The position numbers and the translations under genes are program-made. Shown piece by piece: positions 23,185 through 28,466 of a stretch of DNA of 28,466 nt. The first letter of the stretch is position 1, and the number at the start of each line of letters is the position of its first letter. The stretch covers positions 1-28,466 of the forward strand of contig CALFZO010000157.1 in assembly GCA_937952305.1 (NCBI GenBank), in the 5' to 3' direction. The notes under the pieces were generated by a model. It was given only the letters and a program-made list of their open reading frames with translations, was not told where the DNA came from and did not search any database. Source of the stretch: an uncultured Anaerolineales bacterium (GTDB lineage Bacteria > Chloroflexota > Anaerolineae > Anaerolineales > UBA6663).

Positions 23185-24066
23185 CTATCGGCCGGCGGGC
23201 TCCACCGGTGCGCTCATCGCCTTCTGGCGAGCGCGGAAGTCCGCGATCCACGCTCCGGCATAGGGATCATTGCCCAGCAAAACGTCGCCAGCCAGAATAG
23301 CCTGCCGGATGACGGGGTTGGTCGGATCGGTGATGGCGGCAGTCAACCCGGCCGCCATCGCCATAGCCAGGAAGGCGCCGTTGACAGGCGTACGATCCGG
23401 CAGGCCGAACGAAACGTTGCTGGCGCCGCAAACCAGATTGCTGCCGAGCTCGGCCCGGATGAGTTGTATCGTCGCCAGCGTCGCCCGCGGCGCATCCGGG
23501 TCGGCGGCCACGGTAAGCGCCAGCGGATCGAAGAGCACATCCTCCGGTGGAATGCCGTGATCCTGCGCGCGGTGCAGGATTTTCCGGGCGACGGCCAGTC
23601 GCTGGGCAGGATCACTGGCGATGCCGGTCTCGTCGTTGGTGATGCCAATCACGGCCGCAGCGTGTTTCTTGATCAAGGGCAGCAGCCGTTCCAAGCGGTC
23701 GTCCTCGCCAGTGACGGAGTTGACCAGGGCTTTGCCCGGGTAGACCGTCAGAGCCGCTTCGAGCGCCTCGGCAAGGGACGAGTCGATACACAGCGGCACA
23801 TCCGTCACCGCGGCGATGTGCGTCAACGCGGACACCAGCATGGCGGGCTCGTCGCCCATTGGGTAGCCGGCATTGACATCCAGCATTTGCGCGCCGGCCG
23901 CCACTTGGGCTTCGGCGTCGCGGCGCACCCGGCGGAAGTCGCCGGCAGCCATCTCAGCGCCGAGCTTGCTGCGCCCGCTTGGGTTAATGCGCTCACCAAT
24001 CATAACAAACGGGCGGCCAACGCCGAGGGTAAGCGAACGGGTCTTGGAGTAAAGGATGGTCTCCAT
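23185..24066 (-). CDS. MeTr-type methyltetrahydrofolate methyltransferase, second copy
   Basis: Codes for 293 residues. It shares the pterin-binding fold and most motifs with the product of 11300-12244: 'MIGERINPSGRSKLGAEMAA', 'GAQMLDVNAGYPMGDEPAML', 'LVNSVTGEDDR', 'VIGITNDETGI' and 'VCGASNVSFGLPDR'. It lacks the long Ala/Pro tail. The two are clearly paralogues but have diverged well beyond a recent duplication. It lies 12 bases after the DUF4432 gene and 17 before the RACo gene, so the trio MeTr-RACo-UroD is one unit. The likely role is methyl transfer from the corrinoid protein to tetrahydrofolate, or the reverse; why two are needed is not evident. Confidence 0.9.
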   Translation of the reverse strand: METILYSKTRSLTLGVGRPFVMIGERINPSGRSKLGAEMAAGDFRRVRRDAEAQVAAGAQMLDVNAGYPMGDEPAMLVSALTHIAAVTDVPLCIDSSLAEALEAALTVYPGKALVNSVTGEDDRLERLLPLIKKHAAAVIGITNDETGIASDPAQRLAVARKILHRAQDHGIPPEDVLFDPLALTVAADPDAPRATLATIQLIRAELGSNLVCGASNVSFGLPDRTPVNGAFLAMAMAAGLTAAITDPTNPVIRQAILAGDVLLGNDPYAGAWIADFRARQKAMSAPVEPAGR

Positions 24067-24078
24067 AGCGTCTCAGTC

Positions 24079-25089
24079 CTATGCCGTGGTTGGCCCGCCC
24101 GATGACTCGCCGCCAACCTCTATGATTTTGATCCGCAACGCGGTGGTGAGCGCTTCGTCTGGATCCAAACGCAGCGCCTGGCCTGCGGCAAGCGCGCCGG
24201 CGAGATTGGAAGGCGTGGTCCAGGGCTCCACGCCCACGCCATAACTGTCAGCCCACGGCCAGACGTCCACGCCACCGAAAGGCTGCCACATCACCAGGCA
24301 GCCAAAGACCCGGGCGTCCCAAGTCAGGTGGAAGGCCAAGCCCAGGCGCGGGTTGGTCACCACCACGGCACCCTGATCCAGGTCGGTCAGGTAGACCTCA
24401 TCATGGCTCTGCACTTCCGGGCCTGGGATCACTCTCAGGTCCACCGGCTCGCCGGGCTCGCGCGCCAACGCCCACGGCCACGGAGAGCGCTGGCCGGGCG
24501 CCAACCGCGCCCGAGCCGGCAGCTTTGGCTCGGGCGGGACCACAATGGTCCGCGCGGCTGGTTCATACCGGCAACCCGCCTCGAGGAACGTCCCCCCCAG
24601 CATGATATGGTGGCCCCAGACAAAGTTGGCCGGGCGCTCGCCGCGATTGGCAACCGTTTCTTCAATTTCCAGCGTGGCCGGCTGTTGGCGCAGCCGCATG
24701 CGGCGCTCCAGGTGCAAGGGGATGGCGTGAACGTCGACCGACAGGCCCAAAGCCGGCTCAGCCGCATCGTCCAGCACGACCCACCAATCCCAAGGCTTGA
24801 GGGCCGCCTCTCCATGCAAGGGCAGGGGCACTCCGTCCACCGTACAAGCGTCGCCGGTATTCGGGAAGAGTTCCTGCCAGGCCCCCTCGTAATTCTCGAT
24901 CACACTGGTGGCAGGGCTGGCACCGGGCGATGCCAGTCCGCCCTTGGTCTTGTAGAGGAAGTCCACGCCGCTGGCGCGGTGGACCAACTGATAGATGTCG
25001 GCGCCCTTGGCCGGCAACACTGCAACTTGCAGCGCCTCGTTCTCCAGCCAGACGACGGGATGACCGTGCAGTGTCCCCGTGCGGATCAT
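24079..25089 (-). CDS. Aldose 1-epimerase-like protein (DUF4432 type)
   Basis: Codes for 336 residues of the galactose-mutarotase-like beta-sandwich fold. Recognisable blocks are 'GADIYQLVHRASGVDFLYKT', 'WQELFPNTGDAC', 'PLHGEAALKPWDW', 'VWGHHIMLGGTFL' and 'WQPFGGVDVWPWADSYGVGV' before 'EPWTTPSN'. Such proteins open and re-close sugar rings at the anomeric carbon, or bind carbohydrate. The ATG overlaps the stop of the upstream gene by four bases (ATGA), implying coupling. Its presence in the corrinoid operon supports a sugar or sugar-derivative as the pathway substrate. Exact specificity unknown. Confidence 0.85.
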   Translation of the reverse strand: MIRTGTLHGHPVVWLENEALQVAVLPAKGADIYQLVHRASGVDFLYKTKGGLASPGASPATSVIENYEGAWQELFPNTGDACTVDGVPLPLHGEAALKPWDWWVVLDDAAEPALGLSVDVHAIPLHLERRMRLRQQPATLEIEETVANRGERPANFVWGHHIMLGGTFLEAGCRYEPAARTIVVPPEPKLPARARLAPGQRSPWPWALAREPGEPVDLRVIPGPEVQSHDEVYLTDLDQGAVVVTNPRLGLAFHLTWDARVFGCLVMWQPFGGVDVWPWADSYGVGVEPWTTPSNLAGALAAGQALRLDPDEALTTALRIKIIEVGGESSGGPTTA

Positions 25090-25769
25090 GGCAGCGGAGC
25101 GCCCGACGCTTTCACCTGCCGGACGATCTCGCGCAGCACCTGTTCGACGTCTGTGCCGGCCGCGTGAAAGGCCTGGTCGTCAATTGCCAGCGGGGCGCCG
25201 ATCACAACCAGGGGGGCGCCTCGGCCGGGCATCTGAACGGCCTGCTCGAGGCTAAGCCCCCCAACCGCCTGCACCGGAATGCTCACCGCCGCCACCACCG
25301 CCGCCAGATCGTCCAGGGGACTGGCCCCGATCACTTCGTGCCGCTCATCGAAACCGGTGTGTACAATGATGAAGTCGACGCCATTGGCTTCCAGCATTTG
25401 CGCGCAGGCCGGCTTGTCTGGCGCGGCCAGCACATCGCCCATGACGCGGATGTGGTATTGCCGGGCCGCCCGGACCACCGCCCGGATCGTCGCCGGGTGC
25501 GCGACCCCCATCACGACCACCAGGTCGGCTCCGGCCTTGGCCATCATCTCGGCTTCAAGGTAGCCGCCGTCCATGGTCTTGAGGTCCGCGACCAGCGGTT
25601 TGTCGGGAAAGCGCTGCTTCAACGCCCGGATGGCATGGACGCCTTCTCCCAGAATCAGGGGCGTCCCGGCTTCCAGCCAGTCGACGCCCGCCCGAACCGC
25701 CACTTCGGCCAGGGCCAGCGCCTCATCCAGCGTTTCGACATCCAGCGAAACCTGCACAATCGGCTTCAT
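25086..25769 (-). CDS. OMP-decarboxylase-superfamily protein, hexulose-6-phosphate synthase-like
   Basis: Codes for 227 residues, matching the length of the HPS/KGPDC group. The Asp62-x-Lys64-x2-Asp67 signature is present in 'VADLKTMDGGYLEAEMMAKA', with Asp10 and Glu33 ('WLEAGTPLI') at the phosphate-sugar site. Asp112 ('VMGDVLAAP') and 'VHTGFD' at 137-141 look more like 3-hexulose-6-phosphate synthase than 3-keto-gulonate-6-phosphate decarboxylase, which carries Glu and an Arg in those spots. HPS condenses formaldehyde with ribulose 5-phosphate; KGPDC decarboxylates a keto-acid phosphate. The partner isomerase of HPS (SIS domain, PHI) is absent here. Overlaps both neighbours by ATGA. The family is sure, the reaction is not. 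Confidence 0.85.
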   Translation of the reverse strand: MKPIVQVSLDVETLDEALALAEVAVRAGVDWLEAGTPLILGEGVHAIRALKQRFPDKPLVADLKTMDGGYLEAEMMAKAGADLVVVMGVAHPATIRAVVRAARQYHIRVMGDVLAAPDKPACAQMLEANGVDFIIVHTGFDERHEVIGASPLDDLAAVVAAVSIPVQAVGGLSLEQAVQMPGRGAPLVVIGAPLAIDDQAFHAAGTDVEQVLREIVRQVKASGAPLP

Positions 25770-26707
25770 GAGTGCGACTCCTTTCCCAACTCAGATCCGG
25801 CCGCTGCCTGCGGGAAGTACCGGCGCCGGAGGTCCTCCAGGAAGCGGATCGACGCTCGCATTTCCTCCATGCCATTCAGGCCGTCTTCGATTGAGATCCA
25901 ACCCCGAAAACGGGCCTCGGCCAGGATCTGGAAGATCCGCTCGTAGTCGTTCAGGCCGCGGCCAATGACTCCGTGGACCAGGTAGGGCGCATAACCCATC
26001 GAGGCCTCCGCCTGCTCCAGGCGCGCCGGGCGCTTGCCGTCCCGGAAATAACGGTCACTCGCATGCATGCTCACTACCCGGTCGCGGACGGCCTGCAGGA
26101 GGGCAATCGGGTCATCATCGGCGACCAGCGCATTGGACGGATCATACTGCACGCCAAAGCACTCACGCTCATCGATAGCGCCGACGATCTCCAGGAAGAT
26201 CTCCTGTTTCAAAGCGAACTCGGGGTATTGCCACTGGCTGTCCTTGTAATGATTCTCCATGCCCAGAATCACGCCATGGGCACGCGCAATGGGGAGGAGG
26301 CTTCGGATCGAGTCGACCACCCATTCGACGCCTTGCTCACGGCCAACCCCAGGGTGGCGTTGCCCTGAAAGGATCCGGCACACCACGCCCTCCCCCCCCA
26401 GCCGACTGGCGATCTCGATCATTTGCGCTTCGTATTCCAGCGCGCGTTTGCGCTCGTCCGGGTTCGGATGCGTAAAGTCCGGGGAGCAGATCAACATGGG
26501 GACGACAAAGCCCGCTTCATGTACCGCCTCCGCCACTTGCCCGATATAGTCTCGATCAAGCCGGGTCAGAAAGCGGTCATACATTTCCAGCCCTTCGACG
26601 GGGAGTTCGGCCCGGGCAGTCGCGATCCAATCAAAGACCGACATCGTGTGGTGGAGGCCGATGTCGTACTCAAAACACTTGGGAAACACCGCAATTTTGA
26701 CGCACAC
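25766..26707 (-). CDS. Xylose-isomerase-like TIM-barrel sugar isomerase/epimerase
   Basis: Codes for 313 residues from a GTG at 26707 with AGGAGG seven bases upstream. The AP-endonuclease-2/xylose-isomerase-like barrel has the metal ligands in order: Glu151 ('LGMENHYKD'), Asp189 ('VQYDPSNAL'), His215 ('SMHASD') and Glu274 ('ISIEDG'). Family members isomerise or epimerise keto-sugars, inosose, hydroxypyruvate or sugar phosphates with a divalent metal. It is translationally coupled to the HPS-like gene (ATGA overlap at 25766-25769). The 79 bases before it hold its ribosome site and no obvious promoter. Specific substrate unknown. Confidence 0.9.
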   Translation of the reverse strand: MCVKIAVFPKCFEYDIGLHHTMSVFDWIATARAELPVEGLEMYDRFLTRLDRDYIGQVAEAVHEAGFVVPMLICSPDFTHPNPDERKRALEYEAQMIEIASRLGGEGVVCRILSGQRHPGVGREQGVEWVVDSIRSLLPIARAHGVILGMENHYKDSQWQYPEFALKQEIFLEIVGAIDERECFGVQYDPSNALVADDDPIALLQAVRDRVVSMHASDRYFRDGKRPARLEQAEASMGYAPYLVHGVIGRGLNDYERIFQILAEARFRGWISIEDGLNGMEEMRASIRFLEDLRRRYFPQAAAGSELGKESHS

Positions 26708-26786
26708 GGTTACCCCTCCTCAAACAAACGGGTCAGGCTTCGGCCACCAGCCCCCACCCCGGCCCGCAGCATTGAACCCGAACGTC

Positions 26787-27062
26787 TCAGCACGTCTCCG
26801 CCGGCCGACGGACCGGCCCCCTCCGGAAGGCGCGCAGCCGCACCTGTTCCACCACCGGCCAGGTCAGACGGGGCGCGGCTGAGCCATCCGGCACCGGGAT
26901 AATCGCGTCAGCTGGACACACGGCGTAACAGATGACGCACCCGATGCAATCGGTCAACCGGACCGTATGCTGAAGCTGCTCATAGGCTATGCAGCCTACC
27001 GGGCAATACCGGCGGCAGGCGCCGCACTCAACGCACTGGGACTCGTCAATGGCAAACTTCAC
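26787..27062 (-). CDS. 2[4Fe-4S] ferredoxin
   Basis: Codes for 91 residues. Two complete cluster motifs are present: Cys10, Cys13, Cys16, Cys20 in 'CVECGACRRYCP' and Cys39, Cys42, Cys45, Cys49 in 'CIGCVICYAVCP'. The last 40 residues are an Arg- and Pro-rich tail of unknown role. A small low-potential ferredoxin in this operon is a natural electron donor for the [2Fe-2S] domain of the RACo protein downstream. The gene lies 18 bases after the ferritin-like gene. Confident as a ferredoxin; the partner is inferred. Confidence 0.93.
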   Translation of the reverse strand: MKFAIDESQCVECGACRRYCPVGCIAYEQLQHTVRLTDCIGCVICYAVCPADAIIPVPDGSAAPRLTWPVVEQVRLRAFRRGPVRRPAETC

Positions 27063-27080
27063 GTCACCCTCGTTTCCTGC

Positions 27081-28328
27081 TCAGTGCGGGCGGACCGTCG
27101 TATCGGTGCGCCGGCTGAGCATGGCCTCCAGGGCCCGTTCCGATTCCGCCGCGATGCGATGGAAGCGCTCGATCTTCTCGGCGTCTTCCCCCACCAGCCG
27201 GTCGATCCAGGCCGAGTTCCCGATGTGGGAGCGCTCATCGGCGACGATATACTCAAACAGGCGAGCGGTGATGGGGTCGTTCAGTTCACGCGCCAGATGC
27301 ACGACCCGAAAACGGTGCCGCTCGGTCACTCGGCCCTCGATCGTGCGCTGCAGGATCAGCAGCCGCTCAAGTGGATCGACGGCTTCGCCCACGACCCCCA
27401 GGATCAGCGGCGGCACGGGGGGCAGCGGATCAGGTGCCCCACCCAGCTCCTCCATCCGCCGCCAGCTCATCTCCGCGTGGCGGGCTTCATCCCACATCTG
27501 GCGGGCCAGATCCAACCGCATCTGCCAAGGGAGGTTCGGGGTATTCGCCAGCACCTGACCGAGGACGTCTTCGGCCTCCATTTCGCCGTAGGTGTTTTGG
27601 TAGAGCAAGTGCCGGATGACTTCGTTCGGCGTCTCGCCCATCGTAGGAACCGCGTAGGCCTCGACCGGAACGATGCGGTGCCGGCCATCCCGCGCCGGGA
27701 AGCGGGTCGTATCCGTGAAGGGCGGCTCAGGGCGGAGATAGACCGGCGGCGGACCGGCGGGCGCCTCGCCCCGCACCCCGCCGAACGACTGCCAGGCCGC
27801 GCGCAAGTGGCGCTCCCAAGCGGCCGCCCGTTCCATCACCGCCGGCTCGGCCAGCAGGGCCACAAGCGCGGACTCGCCCCAGGCGCTGTGCTCGGCTGCG
27901 GCGGCGATCAGCCGCTCCAGCAAGAGCGCGGTCGGACCATCCAGCAGGTCGTCGGTTTCCGCCAAGTGGCGCCGGTACGCGGCCAGCAGCCCAGCCTTGG
28001 CAACGCGGATGAGTCCGGTCAGGCGCTCGGGCGTGTCCGCAGCATTACCCAGTTCGTTGCAGAACAACGCCAAGTCATCCACCGCCGGCGCTTCCACCGG
28101 CGCTTCTGTCCCTGGAGCCAGTTCGGCCGCCCGCCGACGAAGGCCATCAGCGTGCTGGATAGCGTCATACGAGAGGCGGCCCAACTCAATCTTGTGCTCC
28201 AACCGCGGTGTCGTCCAGACCCAGCCGGCCTGGATGGAGAAAAGGCGCTCCTCCAGATAGGCATAGCGCTCGAGCAGCCACCGATTGCGGCTGACGTTGT
28301 AGCTTGTGTTCAGGCGTCGCACAGGCAT
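27081..28328 (-). CDS. Ferritin-like diiron protein (DUF455-like)
   Basis: Codes for 415 residues. The C-terminal half (about 230-395) has a four-helix diiron pattern: Glu249/Glu251 in 'NTYGEMEAEDVLG', Asp280-Glu281-x2-His284 in 'MWDEARHAEMSW', Glu359 in 'FEYIVADERSH' and Glu365-x2-His368. The N-terminal half ('WLLERYAYLEERLFS', 'LSYDAIQHADGLRRRA') looks like a degenerate second ferritin-like bundle, with several metal positions lost. A Pro-rich linker at 187-205 joins them. Function in this operon is unknown; oxygen or peroxide removal to protect Co(I) and low-potential clusters, or a diiron oxygenase or oxidase activity, are both possible. The ATG at 28328 follows GGGAG and GAAGG. Confidence 0.8.
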   Translation of the reverse strand: MPVRRLNTSYNVSRNRWLLERYAYLEERLFSIQAGWVWTTPRLEHKIELGRLSYDAIQHADGLRRRAAELAPGTEAPVEAPAVDDLALFCNELGNAADTPERLTGLIRVAKAGLLAAYRRHLAETDDLLDGPTALLLERLIAAAAEHSAWGESALVALLAEPAVMERAAAWERHLRAAWQSFGGVRGEAPAGPPPVYLRPEPPFTDTTRFPARDGRHRIVPVEAYAVPTMGETPNEVIRHLLYQNTYGEMEAEDVLGQVLANTPNLPWQMRLDLARQMWDEARHAEMSWRRMEELGGAPDPLPPVPPLILGVVGEAVDPLERLLILQRTIEGRVTERHRFRVVHLARELNDPITARLFEYIVADERSHIGNSAWIDRLVGEDAEKIERFHRIAAESERALEAMLSRRTDTTVRPH

Positions 28329-28369
28329 GCCTTCGTCTCCCAGTTGCTCAGAGGTGCCGACGCTCGACC

Positions 28370-28466
28370 CTATTCCTTTTCGCGGGCCGAGCGCACCATT
28401 TTCTCAAGCGCGTCGACGGCGGCGACCAGGTTGGCGGGCACCTCAGTCTCCGTGGTAACCCATACC
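28370..28466 (-). CDS. C-terminal end of an unidentified protein, cut by window edge
   Basis: A minus-strand frame enters from the right edge and ends at TAG (28372-28370). The last residues read 'VPANLVAAVDALEKMVRSAR' then 'EKE', an amphipathic helix-like ending. It is 41 bases before the ferritin-like start and in the same direction, so it probably belongs to the same operon. It is too short to identify. Confidence 0.5.
   Translation of the reverse strand, partial: VWVTTETEVPANLVAAVDALEKMVRSAREKE

Noticed and set aside
1..28466. CRISPR arrays, insertion sequences, integrases, rRNA or tRNA genes
   Set aside because: No regularly spaced repeats, transposase or integrase motifs or RNA-gene signatures were seen on either strand.

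Overview
The window looks like a piece of a high-GC bacterial chromosome, most likely Chloroflexota (Anaerolineae or Caldilinea type). The main clue is the solute-binding lipoprotein: right after its lipobox it carries a run of short V-x-V/T-x-Q/R repeats that is familiar from Chloroflexota binding proteins. High GC and Shine-Dalgarno-led genes with frequent 4-base stop/start overlaps fit but are not specific. The assignment is an inference; no rRNA, tRNA or other taxonomic marker is present.

Left region (1-10351, all minus strand). A LacI-family regulator (9347-10351) and an SMP-30/gluconolactonase-like protein (8370-9320) are followed, after a hairpin, by a carbohydrate-type ABC importer: lipoprotein 6681-8129 and permeases 5654-6538 and 4773-5651. 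No ATPase gene is present. The importer genes run directly into a tandem array of five NTF2/SnoaL-like genes (3610-4776, 2462-3532, 1354-2451, 229-1329, and one cut by the left edge). Four of these belong to one recognisable family with two SnoaL domains per chain; 1354-2451 is a divergent member.

Centre (10352-19969). An AT-rich divergent promoter region (10352-10667) holds three LacI-type 14-bp operator-like sites and a consensus promoter firing toward lacI. Rightward runs an operon: cupin, pterin-dependent methyltransferase (MeTr/MtvA-like), UroD-family methyltransferase (MtvB-like), corrinoid protein (MtvC-like), VOC protein, 3-hydroxyisobutyrate-dehydrogenase-like protein, aldo/keto reductase, a sixth double-SnoaL protein, and a histidinol-dehydrogenase-fold enzyme most like sulfopropanediol dehydrogenase HpsN. 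A strong terminator follows at 19160-19196, and then an SDR oxidoreductase.

Right region (20275-28466, minus strand, convergent). Reading leftward: the end of an unknown gene, a ferritin-like diiron protein, a 2[4Fe-4S] ferredoxin, a xylose-isomerase-like TIM-barrel protein, a hexulose-phosphate-synthase-like protein, a DUF4432/aldose-epimerase-like protein, a second MeTr-type methyltransferase, a RACo-type corrinoid activator, and a second UroD/MtaA-like protein.

How it may fit together (inference). The two convergent operons together hold a full corrinoid methyl-transfer set: a substrate:corrinoid methyltransferase, a corrinoid protein, methylcorrinoid:tetrahydrofolate methyltransferases, a reductive activator and a ferredoxin to feed it. 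Around it sit an importer, a sugar-type regulator, a lactonase-like protein, several alcohol/polyol oxidoreductases and sugar-phosphate enzymes. The simplest reading is an uptake and catabolic system for a methylated (for example methoxylated) carbohydrate, polyol or related small molecule, with the methyl group passed to tetrahydrofolate. The double-SnoaL proteins appear in both the transport operon and the methyl-transfer operon; they are the least explained and most distinctive part. The substrate cannot be read from the sequence.
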